Assembly: GCF_003143935.1 (NCBI RefSeq)
Contig: NZ_QFRX01000001.1
Coordinates: 2,391,587-2,455,586, forward strand
Length of the DNA: 64,000 bases
Reading direction: 5' to 3'
DNA from: Streptomyces sp. Act143
GTDB lineage: Bacteria; Actinomycetota; Actinomycetes; Streptomycetales; Streptomycetaceae
The first letter of the stretch is position 1, and each line of letters opens with the position of its first letter. A program made the translations under genes and the position numbers. Below, piece after piece: positions 23,311 through 31,803 of this stretch. The notes under the pieces were generated by a model. The model did no database searches, was not told the origin of the DNA, and was given only the letters and a program-made list of their open reading frames with translations.

Positions 23311-24280
23311 GCGCCCGCAGTTCGCGCGCGCTCAGCCCGTACTGCTCCTTGAGCCCGCGGCCGACGTGGCGCGGGTCGTGGACGCCCCAGCGGGCCGCCA
23401 CGGCCGCGACCGTGCGGTGGCCGTGGGACGGGTCCCGCAGGTCGCGGTGGATACGGGCGAACCGTTCGTGGCGCAGCCAGGCCCAGAACGGGGTGCCGGA
23501 GCGCTGGAACAGCCGGTGCAGCTGGCGGGCGGAGATGCCGTGGGCCGCTGCCACCGAGGCGACGCACAAGGAGGGGTCGGAGATGTTGGCCAGGGCGTAG
23601 ACCCGGATGCGGTCGACGAGTTCCGTCGCGGTGTCCATGCGGCCCGGGGCCCGTTCGGTGAACGCCGCGACCAGCAGGGACACCAGGGCGTCCGCCAGAT
23701 GGGCGTCGGCGGGCCCCGCCAGCTCGTGGAGATGCCGGCCGAGGCCGTCCAGGAACGCGGCGAGGACCGCCTGGGCGCCGGTGTCCGCGGGCAGCCTGCG
23801 GGCGGTCTGCCGGGCCACGGTGTCGGCGTGGCGGCCCAGCTCCCCGCGAGGGACGCCGACCGCCAGGACGTCACAGCCGTCGACGACCTCCAGCCGGTAG
23901 GGCCGGTTCATGTCGAACACCACGAAGTCGCCGCTCTCCGCCCGGCTCTGGCGGCCGCCCTGGTCCGCGACCGCGGGCCGCGCGCGGTGCAGCGTCAGTT
24001 TCAGCAGCTCCGGGTCGGTGGAGGTGATCGCCCGCGTCGTGCGGGTGACCAGGTGACCGGAGCCGCGGACCCGGGCCACCGCGACCCGGCCCAGCGCCGC
24101 CGCGTCGATGGACGCCTGGAAGGGGGCCCGCACGGCGTCCGTCCCCGGCGCCGTCACGACGAGCGGGGCGAGGACCGTGGAGGCCGCGCTCTGCAACTCC
24201 CCCACCCCGACACCGTGGGCCCGCATCGTCCGTGCCTCCCCCGCGCCGCCCCCGCGGTCCTGTAACGCGCCCTCGCTCAT
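23255..24280 (-). CDS. AraC family transcriptional regulator
   Basis: The 341-residue protein has an N-terminal AraC-binding-like domain (about 45-200), with SGDFVVFDMNRPYRLEVVDGCDVLAVGVPRGEL typical of the family that includes feaR-type regulators. A C-terminal double helix-turn-helix (about 225-330) contains GISARQLHRLFQRSGTPFWAWLRHERFARIHRDL and a second helix pair around VAAVAARWGVHDPRHVGRGLKEQYG. The ATG at 24280 keeps the conserved length; an upstream ATG at 24364 would add an unlikely basic stretch. The ligand is unknown. The tail overlaps the convergent gene at 22735-23310. Confidence 0.87.
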   Translation of the reverse strand: MSEGALQDRGGGAGEARTMRAHGVGVGELQSAASTVLAPLVVTAPGTDAVRAPFQASIDAAALGRVAVARVRGSGHLVTRTTRAITSTDPELLKLTLHRARPAVADQGGRQSRAESGDFVVFDMNRPYRLEVVDGCDVLAVGVPRGELGRHADTVARQTARRLPADTGAQAVLAAFLDGLGRHLHELAGPADAHLADALVSLLVAAFTERAPGRMDTATELVDRIRVYALANISDPSLCVASVAAAHGISARQLHRLFQRSGTPFWAWLRHERFARIHRDLRDPSHGHRTVAAVAARWGVHDPRHVGRGLKEQYGLSARELRALSPSDRTPGRPPPPGSSP

Positions 24281-24376
24281 GAATGCGTCCCCCTCACCGG
24301 CCGGGCACCGACGCCATTCCGTCCGTCTGCCCTGACGCAACGAGAATGCACCCCGTCGCGGCACCGGGGCGGCCGT

Positions 24377-25561
24377 TCAGCCGTACATCGCCGTACGGAA
24401 GAAGGCCGCGAGCGCGTCGTCGATGGGGTGGGGCTGCGGCCGGCCCGCGGAGTCGAGCCGGTTCCAGCGCTGAAGGTTCACCGCGACCGCCATCCGCCGC
24501 CGCCCGTCGGCACGGATCACGGCCAGCGTGCCGCCGCCCCACACCGTGCCCCCGTGGCCCCAGAAGGTGTCCTGGCCCGGGGCCTCCGTCGGGTGCAGGC
24601 CGAGCCCGTAGTCGATGATCTTTCCCTCCTGCGAGACGACGGGGACGGTGCGCTGCATCTCCGCGAGCGACGCCGGGCTGACGATCTCGCCGGCCAGCAG
24701 CAGACCGAAGAAGCGGTTGAGGTCGCTCACCGTCGAGATCAGCGCGGCCGCCGGTCCCACCCACGACATGTCGAAGACGCTGTAGTCGCGCGGCGGGTCG
24801 ATCATGCCGAACCACGCCTCGTACAAACGCGCGTGCGGGCCGTCGACATGCGGTCCGGTGGGGAACGCGGTGTCACGCAGCCCGGCGCGTTCGATGACGT
24901 CGCGGGTGATGCACTGCTCGGCCGTGGTGCCGCTGACCCGCCCCAGGAGTGCGCCGAGGAGCAGGTAGTTGGTGTTGGAGTACACGCCGGGTGTGCCGCC
25001 CGGGGTGCCGACCGCGGGCGCGCCGACCCCCATCGCGATCAGTTCCTCGGCGTGGAACCGCGTGAGCCGGTGCTCGTCCAGGCTGTCGGGCCGGGTGTCC
25101 GCGAGGACGGGGTACGGCTTGAGGGAGGGGTAGGCGTACGGCAGGTACTCGGCGAGTCCGCTGGTGTGGTCGAGCAGCATCCGGACGGTGATCGCGGCAC
25201 CGCGTCCGCCGGGCACCAGCTCGGGGAGGTAGCGGCCGATCGGCGCGTCGAGCTCGATCCGGCCCGCCTCGACCTGTCGCAGCACCGCCGCGGCGGTGAA
25301 GGTCTTGGTGACACTGCCGATCCGGTGCCGCAGGCCGGCGGTGACCGGGCGGCCGGTGGTGACGTCGGCGACCCCGGCCGCGCCGCGCCAGACCTGGTCG
25401 CCGTCGCACACCTCGGCGAAGACGCCCGGTACTCCGGCGTGGTGGACGGCTTCCACAGCGGTTTCCAGCGCGGTCACCAGCGTGGGCTCCAGCGCGGCTT
25501 CCGGTGCGTCCCGCGGGCCTTCCGGTGCGTCTTCCAGTGGCGCTTCCAGTGGGTTCCTCAC
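24377..25561 (-). CDS. Serine hydrolase, beta-lactamase/D-alanyl-D-alanine carboxypeptidase-like
   Basis: The 394-residue enzyme has the class C beta-lactamase-like fold. The serine motif is HRIGSVTKTFTAAAV (S-x-x-K), the tyrosine motif is YSNTNYLLLG (Y-x-N), and the third motif is the HGG in FWGHGGTVWGG. These proteins hydrolyse peptides, esters or amides; the substrate cannot be told from sequence. No signal peptide is apparent, since the N-terminus is a Pro/Glu/Ala-rich segment. GTG 25561 has AGGA upstream; the ATG at 25585 has none. It diverges from a TetR gene across a striking repeated operator, so it is probably repressed by that TetR protein. Confidence 0.87.
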   Translation of the reverse strand: MRNPLEAPLEDAPEGPRDAPEAALEPTLVTALETAVEAVHHAGVPGVFAEVCDGDQVWRGAAGVADVTTGRPVTAGLRHRIGSVTKTFTAAAVLRQVEAGRIELDAPIGRYLPELVPGGRGAAITVRMLLDHTSGLAEYLPYAYPSLKPYPVLADTRPDSLDEHRLTRFHAEELIAMGVGAPAVGTPGGTPGVYSNTNYLLLGALLGRVSGTTAEQCITRDVIERAGLRDTAFPTGPHVDGPHARLYEAWFGMIDPPRDYSVFDMSWVGPAAALISTVSDLNRFFGLLLAGEIVSPASLAEMQRTVPVVSQEGKIIDYGLGLHPTEAPGQDTFWGHGGTVWGGGTLAVIRADGRRRMAVAVNLQRWNRLDSAGRPQPHPIDDALAAFFRTAMYG

Positions 25562-25619
25562 AGCAATGCGTCCTCTCGTCACCATGGCGGCCCGAGGGCC
25601 CGGCCCCTTGTCCTCATTA

Positions 25620-25673
25620 TGCACGCACCGCGTGCAACGCCAAGTGCAATAGTGGGTGCAATGGCGAGTGCAT
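25620..25673. promoter_or_regulatory. Operator array: four GTGCA(A) iterations at exact 12-bp spacing plus an inverted repeat
   Basis: GTGCAA, GTGCAA, GTGCAA and GTGCAT start at 25632, 25644, 25656 and 25668, each exactly 12 bases apart. The first overlaps a perfect inverted repeat, TGCACGC-N3-GCGTGCA (25620-25636). The array fills the gap between the divergent serine hydrolase and TetR genes, so it is the likely binding site for the TetR protein and covers both promoters. Confidence 0.7.
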
Positions 25674-25715
25674 GGGTTAGGGTGGGAGCCGTCGAAAGTC
25701 GGCAGGAGGAGCGAA

Positions 25716-26375
25716 ATGGCAGGTCGAAGGCGCTGGTCGACCGACGAGATCCTGGACGCGGCGGCGGAGCTGCTGCGCACGAGCGACGCCGAGTCGTTCA
25801 GCGTGCGCAAGCTCGCCGCGGCCCTCGGCACCGACTCCTCCAGCCTCTACCGGCACTTCCGCAGCAAGACGGAGCTGCTGCGGGCGGTCGCCGACCGGAT
25901 TCTCGTGGCCGCCGTGGACGGCTACCGCCCCGAGGGCGACTGGAAGCAGCGCATCACCGAGCTGGCGCTGCGCGTGCGGGAGGCCTTCGGCCGGCAGCCG
26001 CAGCTCGCCGCGGTCTGGGGACGCTACGCGTCGGGGGGCACGGGCTCCCGGATGGTGATGGAGGAAGTCCTCCAGGCCCTGCGGGAGTCGGGGCTGCCCG
26101 ACGAGGAGGTCCCGGCGCGCTATCACCGGATCGCGGTCCTGCTCGCCGCGTTGATCGCCTCCGAGGCCGGGGTCAGCACCATCAGCCCGGAGGAACACGC
26201 GCAGGGAATGGAGCTCTTCCGCGTCGCGGTCCTGGGCGCCGACCCCGAACGCTTCCCCGCCCTGGCGCACTTCGCCCGTGAGGTGCGCCCGCTGGGGGCG
26301 GACCGCGGCGCCGTGTTCGAAGAGCTGCTGGCGGTCCAACTCGCCCACATCGAGGCCTCGATCCACCCGAGCTGA
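25716..26375 (+). CDS. TetR/AcrR family transcriptional regulator
   Basis: The 219-residue protein has an N-terminal TetR helix-turn-helix (about 10-55, SVRKLAAALGTDSSSLYRHFRSKTELL) followed by an all-helical ligand domain. AGGAGG precedes the ATG at 25716. It is divergent from the serine hydrolase gene, and the gap holds a 12-bp iterated operator. Local repression of both genes, released by an unknown small molecule, is the expected role. Confidence 0.92.
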   Translation: MAGRRRWSTDEILDAAAELLRTSDAESFSVRKLAAALGTDSSSLYRHFRSKTELLRAVADRILVAAVDGYRPEGDWKQRITELALRVREAFGRQPQLAAVWGRYASGGTGSRMVMEEVLQALRESGLPDEEVPARYHRIAVLLAALIASEAGVSTISPEEHAQGMELFRVAVLGADPERFPALAHFAREVRPLGADRGAVFEELLAVQLAHIEASIHPS

Positions 26376-26498
26376 CCTGACAGGCGTCGGCTCGGGCGCC
26401 GATCGGCGACATCCCGGGCGGATTTCGGCGACTCGCGGCGCTGCGGCGTCCGTAGCGTGTGCCGAGGGGAGCAAAGCCGGCCGAAGCCCTCACCACAG

Positions 26499-26664
26499 CT
26501 CCGGCCGGCTCACCCTCGTACGCCGACTCCGGCCGCCTCACGCTCGTCCGTCAGCTCCAGCCGCCTCAGGCTCGTACGCTCCGGCCGCCTCACCCACGTC
26601 CGTCAGCTCCACCAGGTTCCTCCCCCGCACGCCAACTCCGCCCGGCTCACCCTCGTCCGTCGCG
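26499..26664. repeat. Six degenerate 28-bp tandem repeats
   Basis: Units begin with CTCC(G/A)GCCG at 26499, 26527, 26555, 26579, 26607 and 26636. The period is 28 bases except for one unit shortened to 24 and one of 29. Most units end CTCGTCCGTCAG or similar. They fill the space between the ends of the TetR gene and the convergent MFS gene. I see no ORF in them and no long stem. They could be a length-variable spacer or bind a protein. Confidence 0.75.
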
Positions 26665-26669
26665 GCGGC

Positions 26670-28016
26670 TCAGGCGTCGGCGGGTTCGTACCGCTCCATG
26701 GAGTCCAGGGTGCGGATGCCCGGTATCGGCGACGGCAGCAGCCACAGCAGCGACAGCATCCCGCCGACGGCCGCCACGACGAAGGTCGTCCGGAGCCCCG
26801 CGCCGCCCGCGAGCGCCCCGCCCACGACGGCGCCGAGCGGCCGCACCCCGTAGTTGACGGTGCTGTAGGCGCCGGTGACCCGACTGCGCACCTCCACCGG
26901 GATCGCCGCGGCCATCAGCGAGTTGAGGCTGACGTCGAACAGCATGACGCCGAGGCCGATGAGGAACTGGGCGGCGCCCAGCACCCCGGCGCGCGCCCAG
27001 AGGGGGCCGTCGGCCACGACCGCGAGGGCGAAGGGCGCCGGGAACAGCACGGTTCCCACGGCGACGGCGCGGCCGATGCCGATCCGCCGGGACACCCGGG
27101 GCGCGACCAGCGCGCCGACGAGGGAGCCGGTCGCGCCGATACCGAGGGTCAATCCGATGACACCTGGCGGGAGTCCGAGTTCCCGGTCGGCGAACAGCAC
27201 GACCAGCCCGCTGCCCGTCAGGAAGGTGAAGAAGTTGATGGTCGTCGTACAGCCGAGGCTCGCCCGCAGCACCGGATGACGCAGGACGAGCGCCAGCCCT
27301 TCCCGGGCGCCCTGCCACACCCCCTGCCCCTGCCGACGCTCCGGCACCGCCTCCGCCACCCGCACCCGGCGCAGCAGCAGCGCCGAGGCCAGGAAGGACA
27401 CGGCGTCCACGACGACCGCGACCGGTGCGGTGAGCGCCTGCACGAGCCCCCCGCCCAGCGCCGGACCGGCGATGAAGGAGGCCGAACGGGCGGCGCTGAA
27501 CTTGCTGTTGGCGTCGACGTAGGACGATGCCGGCAGCAGCCACGTGAAGAACGGCGTGAACGCGCAACCGGCCAGCACGCCCGCGGCACCGCACAGCAGG
27601 ACGACGGCGTAGAGGTGTGCCGTCGTGAGCGTGCCCCACAGCCAGGCGGCGGGCAGCGAGAGCAGCGCCACCGCCCGGAACACGTCACACCCGATGATCA
27701 GTCGCCGCTTCCCCGGGCGGCCGTCGACCCACGCCCCCAGCAGCATCCCGAGCAGGTTGGGTGCCCAGGCCAGCGCGGTCAGCCAGGCCACCTGCCCGGC
27801 GGAGGCGTCCAGCGCGGTGACGGCGATCAACGGCACCGCCACCTCGGAGACCCGGTCGCCGGCCTGCGAGATCGCACTGCTGGTCCAGGTGAGGAGGAAG
27901 GGCCGGTGCCGCCACAGGGAGGTCGCGGTCCCGGAGGCGTCTCGCGGCCCGGAGACCACGTGCCGGGAGCTTGCATCGGAGGCCGCTCGCCGGGAGGCCG
28001 CTCGCCACGGGGTCAC
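26670..28016 (-). CDS. MFS transporter (enterobactin exporter EntS-like group)
   Basis: The 448-residue membrane protein has about 12 spans. The first begins near residue 35 (FLLTWTSSAISQAGDRVSEVAVPLIAVTAL), typical of the MFS group that includes macrolide and siderophore exporters. The motif-A-like loop is GAWVDGRPGKRRLIIGCDV. The GTG at 28016 overlaps the TGA of the upstream ArsR gene (GTGA), so it is translationally coupled and co-regulated. Export of a toxic compound is likely; the substrate is unknown. The frame stays open further upstream but only as a shadow of the ArsR gene. Confidence 0.9.
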   Translation of the reverse strand: MTPWRAASRRAASDASSRHVVSGPRDASGTATSLWRHRPFLLTWTSSAISQAGDRVSEVAVPLIAVTALDASAGQVAWLTALAWAPNLLGMLLGAWVDGRPGKRRLIIGCDVFRAVALLSLPAAWLWGTLTTAHLYAVVLLCGAAGVLAGCAFTPFFTWLLPASSYVDANSKFSAARSASFIAGPALGGGLVQALTAPVAVVVDAVSFLASALLLRRVRVAEAVPERRQGQGVWQGAREGLALVLRHPVLRASLGCTTTINFFTFLTGSGLVVLFADRELGLPPGVIGLTLGIGATGSLVGALVAPRVSRRIGIGRAVAVGTVLFPAPFALAVVADGPLWARAGVLGAAQFLIGLGVMLFDVSLNSLMAAAIPVEVRSRVTGAYSTVNYGVRPLGAVVGGALAGGAGLRTTFVVAAVGGMLSLLWLLPSPIPGIRTLDSMERYEPADA

Positions 28017-28621
28017 TCGGCCTCGCCCGCCTCCGGCAGGGCGTACCGCAGCAGTCGTACGCCGCGTGTGCCCGGCGGGCGGTCCGCCGCGTCGCGCGTC
28101 ACATAGGGCGCGAGCACGGCCTCCACGGCGTCCTCGATCGCGGCGAGTTCCTCGGCGGAGACGACGACCCGGGTGTTGGCCAGCCGGGAGACGCGGCGCC
28201 ACTCGGGCTCCAGTTCCGGCTCGGTCTCCGCCGCCCATCGTTCGATCTGCTCGGCGCCGCGGGCGAACATCTCCATGCCCAGCGCCCGTGCGGCCGAGAG
28301 CCCGTCCTCGTCGTCCGGCATCTCGAACCGGAATCCCCGGGCCACCGCCTCCCACCGCCGTTCGCGCCGGTCGACGCTCCCCTCGGCGTCCCGCACCAGT
28401 CCGAAGCCGGCCAGATGACGCAGATGCCAGCTGGTCACGGACGGAGTCGCGCCGACATGCGGGGACAACTGCGTGGCCGTGGCGGGCCCGTGGCGCTGGA
28501 GGCGCTCCAGGACGGCCAGCCGTACGGGATGCGCGAGCGCCCGCATGGTCTTCGGATCGGTGATCTCGATGTCGCCGAGACGGTTCCCGGACGTGCCCTC
28601 GGGACGAACTTCGGAATCCAT
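28013..28621 (-). CDS. ArsR-like winged-helix transcriptional regulator
   Basis: The 202-residue protein has a winged helix at about 15-90 (MRALAHPVRLAVLERLQRHGPATATQLSPHVGATPSVTSWHLRHL). A longer helical C-terminal part follows, as in the ArsR/HTH_20 regulators of MFS exporters. No metal-binding cysteines are seen. The ATG at 28621 was chosen because a promoter-like TTGACT-N17-GACACT ends eight bases before it, giving a leaderless message; a GTG at 28642 would lie inside the operator. Two identical inverted repeats overlap this promoter, so it almost certainly represses itself and the coupled exporter. Confidence 0.85.
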   Translation of the reverse strand: MDSEVRPEGTSGNRLGDIEITDPKTMRALAHPVRLAVLERLQRHGPATATQLSPHVGATPSVTSWHLRHLAGFGLVRDAEGSVDRRERRWEAVARGFRFEMPDDEDGLSAARALGMEMFARGAEQIERWAAETEPELEPEWRRVSRLANTRVVVSAEELAAIEDAVEAVLAPYVTRDAADRPPGTRGVRLLRYALPEAGEAE

Positions 28622-28625
28622 GACG

Positions 28626-28664
28626 TGAGAGTGTCCTCTCACAAAGTATGAGAGTCAACTCTCA
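28626..28664. promoter_or_regulatory. Two TGAGAG-N4-CTCTCA operators for the ArsR-like regulator
   Basis: Perfect inverted repeats lie at 28626-28641 (spacer TGTC) and 28649-28664 (spacer TCAA). Their centres are 23 bp apart, close to two helical turns. They span the putative -35 and -10 elements of the ArsR-MFS operon, the classic layout for repression. Confidence 0.82.
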
Positions 28665-28803
28665 CGTCGTCTGTGAACGGTGAACGGCCCCGCGCGTGGC
28701 GTGCGCGCCGATCGGCCGAACGGGTCTGGGGACGCTCCGAGTTGGAGTTTCCGGCCACCGGCCTGTACGTAAGGGGTGATCAGTACACGCTGGAGGGGGA
28801 CCG

Positions 28804-30345
28804 GTGACACCGGAGGCTCTTGGACCGTTCAACCGCCGGGTCCGTCTGGTCGTCGAGGTCCGCGACGACCAGGACGAACGGGACCTGGCGACCCACCTGT
28901 TCGAGGCCCAGGGGTGGGGGGTGCGGCCGGTCCGCGACGGTGACGCGGTCACCGCCGAGGACGGCTACACGGCGCTCGTCGTCGAGATACCCGTGCACGG
29001 CTCACGCTGGACGGCGCGCGGAGCGGCCGCCGAGCGGCTGACCTCCCTCGCCGACCGGCGGAAGATCGACGTGTGGGTGCGGGAGACCAAGCTGGTCCCG
29101 CTCAAGTCGCCGGTCCCGCACACCACTTACCACGTGCATCACAAGGTGCCGGAGGGCGCTGGGCCCGTCCTGCGCAGACTCGCCGAGCAGTGGATCGCCG
29201 TGGGCGGGTGGGACGTTCGGCACACCCTGCACCTGCGCGGGGAGCCCACCGAGGAGCAACGCGAGCGGGCACTGGCCGAGTTGGCGGCGCGCAACATCGG
29301 CGGCCGGCCGTTCGACCGCGAGGTGCATGACGTCCGGGTGGCGCTGGGGCCGCGGAGCGACGGCACTCCGGAGCGTCCGCGCCGTCAGGCGCTCACGGTC
29401 GCGGCGGTGCTCGCCGTCGCCCTGGTCTGCCTGGCGTGCGGCGGCGTCGCGGGCGGCGCCGCGACCGGGTGGCGGTGGGCGGCACTGCTCGCCCCGGCCG
29501 GCCTCTCCTGGCCGGTGGGTGCCTGGCTGACCTCCAACGCGCCGCGGCCGTGGCTGGTCCGGCTGGCGTGTGGGGCCGCGTTCATGGCGGCCCTGACCTG
29601 CGTCGGATACCTGTGGGGGCACTCCCAGGAAGCAAGCCTCTCCCAGCAGTTCGTCTGGCTCGTCGTGACCCTCGGCATCGGCTTCGTCGCCTTCGGCCTC
29701 TGGTACGCGCTCAGCGCGTCGTGGTTCAGCCGCAACGTGCAGTGGTTCCTGCCGGTGCTGGCGGCGCCGCTGCCCTTCGTCATCCCCTGGGTGGGGACGT
29801 TTCTGCATGCCGTCTACCTGGAGGACATGTTCGGGATCCCGGCCGACGCCGTGCACGTGCCGTTCTTCTGGCAGTACGCGGTGGCGCTCAAGCCGCTGGC
29901 GGTGGCCGTGATCTGCGTGCTGACCGCCATCGCGACAGGGGGCTGGGCGCGGCACTTCAACGTGGCGGCGTCCGTCGCCGGCTTCTTCCGCCTGATGCTG
30001 GTGCTGGCCGGCATCGTCGCCGTGCTCACCACCGTGACCCTCTCCCTCGGCACGGTCGAGAGGGCGGCCGACCGGGCCATGGACGCGGCGGCCGAGGGCC
30101 GGCGTCCCGCCGCCTACTACGGCCTGCGGCCCGAACTGGTCTGCGTGCACCCCCTCGCCAAGAGCATCCCGGTCATCAACGGCCCCGTCCCCACGACCCG
30201 CCCCGTCATCTCCTTCCAGGCGAGCGGCGACACCCTCTGGCTCTGGGACCCGTCCCCGTCCCGGGGCGCCGACACCCCGCGCCATGCGCTGCGGCTGAGA
30301 GCGGAGGACGTGACCCTGACCGCCGCGCACGGCACGCACTGCTGA
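28804..30345 (+). CDS. Hypothetical multi-span membrane protein
   Basis: The 513-residue protein is of unknown function. Residues 1-190 are soluble and consist of two similar alpha/beta halves: VRLVVEVRDDQDERDLATHLFEAQGW near the start, and HTTYHVHHKVPEGAGPVLRRLAEQWI later. They resemble a duplicated small domain. Seven or so hydrophobic spans follow between about 197 and 420, and a soluble tail of 85 residues ends at AAHGTHC. GTG 28804 has GGAGGGGG just upstream. It is transcribed alone, divergent from the ArsR-MFS operon. Confidence 0.7.
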   Translation: MTPEALGPFNRRVRLVVEVRDDQDERDLATHLFEAQGWGVRPVRDGDAVTAEDGYTALVVEIPVHGSRWTARGAAAERLTSLADRRKIDVWVRETKLVPLKSPVPHTTYHVHHKVPEGAGPVLRRLAEQWIAVGGWDVRHTLHLRGEPTEEQRERALAELAARNIGGRPFDREVHDVRVALGPRSDGTPERPRRQALTVAAVLAVALVCLACGGVAGGAATGWRWAALLAPAGLSWPVGAWLTSNAPRPWLVRLACGAAFMAALTCVGYLWGHSQEASLSQQFVWLVVTLGIGFVAFGLWYALSASWFSRNVQWFLPVLAAPLPFVIPWVGTFLHAVYLEDMFGIPADAVHVPFFWQYAVALKPLAVAVICVLTAIATGGWARHFNVAASVAGFFRLMLVLAGIVAVLTTVTLSLGTVERAADRAMDAAAEGRRPAAYYGLRPELVCVHPLAKSIPVINGPVPTTRPVISFQASGDTLWLWDPSPSRGADTPRHALRLRAEDVTLTAAHGTHC

Positions 30346-30362
30346 GGAACCGAGGCTCACCC

Positions 30363-30396
30363 TGCATGCACTAGCATGCAACCTAGACCCCCTAGG
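30363..30396. promoter_or_regulatory. Inverted repeats upstream of a TetR operon
   Basis: TGCATGC-N4-GCATGCA (30363-30380) is a perfect 7-bp inverted repeat. It is followed at once by CCTAG-N5-CTAGG (30382-30396). Both lie 50-80 bases before the TetR start and are the likely autoregulatory operator of the TetR-hydrolase operon. Confidence 0.65.
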
Positions 30397-30443
30397 ATCA
30401 CCCTCTTGGGATCTCCCCAGGACAGAGAGCCGGAGACGTCCCC

Positions 30444-31028
30444 ATGGCCCGCGCAGGAATCACCGCCGACCGCCTCACCGAGGCCGCCGCCGACCTCGCC
30501 GACGAGGTCGGGTTCGAGAAGGTCACCCTGTCCGCGCTCGCCCGGCACTTCGGGGTCAAGGACGCGAGTCTGTACTCGCACGTCAAGAACCTCCAGGAGC
30601 TGCGCACCCGGGTCGCGCTGCTCGCCGGGGCGGAGATGATCGACCGGATCGCCGTCGCGGTGGCGGGCCGGGCCGGCAAGGACGCGCTCGCCGCGTTCGC
30701 GGGGGCGTACCGGGAGTACGCCCTGGAGCGGCCGGGCCGTTACGCGGCCACCCAGATCCGCATCGACCAGGCCCTCATCGCCGACTCCCCCGGCTTCCGC
30801 CGCACCGCCGAGATCACCTACGGCATGCTCCGCGCCTACGGCCTGGAGGAGCCCGACCTCACCGACGCCGTCCGCCTGCTGCGCAGCACCTTCCACGGCT
30901 ACTGCGCCCTGGAGTCCACCGGCGGCTTCGGCGCCGCCCGCGACGTACGTACGTCCTGGGACCGCGCGATCGACGCGCTGCACGTCCTGCTGGAGCACTG
31001 GCCCCGCGAGGAGTCCGCCGATGACTGA
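30444..31028 (+). CDS. TetR family regulator with WHG-type C-terminal domain
   Basis: The 194-residue protein has an N-terminal helix-turn-helix (about 8-52, VTLSALARHFGVKDASLYSHVKNLQEL). The C-terminal ligand domain contains STFHGYCALESTGGF, as in the TetR_C_33 (WHG) group. GGAG lies upstream of the ATG at 30444. The end overlaps the following alpha/beta hydrolase gene by eight bases, so the two are coupled, and the regulator probably controls that enzyme. Confidence 0.92.
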   Translation: MARAGITADRLTEAAADLADEVGFEKVTLSALARHFGVKDASLYSHVKNLQELRTRVALLAGAEMIDRIAVAVAGRAGKDALAAFAGAYREYALERPGRYAATQIRIDQALIADSPGFRRTAEITYGMLRAYGLEEPDLTDAVRLLRSTFHGYCALESTGGFGAARDVRTSWDRAIDALHVLLEHWPREESADD

Positions 31029-31803
31029 GCCGTACCACGACGTCCGGGGCGCCGGCCCCGTCCTGCTGATCATGCCCGGCGGCGCGGGCCACCCCATGGG
31101 GCTGGAACCGCTCGTCGAAGCCCTCGCCGCCCGCTGCACCGTCGTCACGTACGACCCCCTCGGCCTCGCGCACGGCCGACTCGGCCTCCCCGTCGCCGAC
31201 CAGCGGGCCGAGGAGTGGAGCGACGGCGCGCGGCGGGTTCTCGACGAGGTGCTCGCCGAGGGGGAGACCGCTCATGTCCTCGGCACCAGTTCGGGCGGCA
31301 TCGCCGCCCTCGACCTGCTCGCTCGCCACCCGGAGCGGCTGCGGCACGTGATCGCCCACGAGCCGCCGTGTGTGAGCGTGCTGCCGGACGGGGCGGAGCT
31401 CCAGGCCAAGTTCCGTGAGGTGTACGGCACTTACCGCGCCGCCGGGCTCCAGGCCGCGGGCGCGCACCTGGGTGCCGTCCTGGCGGAGCGGACGCCGGAG
31501 GCGTCCCCGCAGGGCCGGCCGCTGTCCCGGGAGGAGGAGCTGACCCACCCCATGGCGCTCTTCCTCGGCCATGTGCTGAGGCAGTTCACCTCCCACCCCC
31601 TCGACCTCACCGCCCTCCCCGCCGCCCGGCTCACCCTCGCCGCCGGAAGCGAGTCACGCGGTCAACTCCTCTACCGCACGGCGGAGTTCGTCGCCGACCG
31701 GACGGGGAGCGACTTCGTGGAGTTCCCGGGCGGGCATGTGGGTGCGGTGCAGCATCCCGCCGCCTTCGCGGCGGCGCTCATGAAGGCGTTCCGGCTCGGC
31801 TGA
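31021..31803 (+). CDS. Alpha/beta hydrolase
   Basis: The 260-residue hydrolase has the nucleophile elbow GTSSGG (Ser in HVLGTSSGGIAALDLLARHPERL) and an oxyanion region GGAGHPMG. The catalytic His is near the C-terminus (GGHVGAVQHP). There is no signal peptide. It is co-transcribed with the TetR gene, and its last 26 bases overlap the convergent gene at 31778. The substrate is unknown; an esterase or lactonase role under TetR control is plausible. Confidence 0.88.
   Translation: MTEPYHDVRGAGPVLLIMPGGAGHPMGLEPLVEALAARCTVVTYDPLGLAHGRLGLPVADQRAEEWSDGARRVLDEVLAEGETAHVLGTSSGGIAALDLLARHPERLRHVIAHEPPCVSVLPDGAELQAKFREVYGTYRAAGLQAAGAHLGAVLAERTPEASPQGRPLSREEELTHPMALFLGHVLRQFTSHPLDLTALPAARLTLAAGSESRGQLLYRTAEFVADRTGSDFVEFPGGHVGAVQHPAAFAAALMKAFRLG

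Noticed and set aside
26499-26664. CRISPR array
   Set aside because: The units adjoin without spacers and are degenerate, and there are no cas genes.
26670-28658. Reading the MFS gene as one 662-residue protein from far upstream
   Set aside because: The extra N-terminus is an out-of-frame reading of the ArsR gene; the GTG at 28016 in a GTGA overlap is the real start.
30363-30380. Insertion-sequence end or attachment site
   Set aside because: The short palindrome fits a TetR operator; there is no transposase or integrase and no matching second end.
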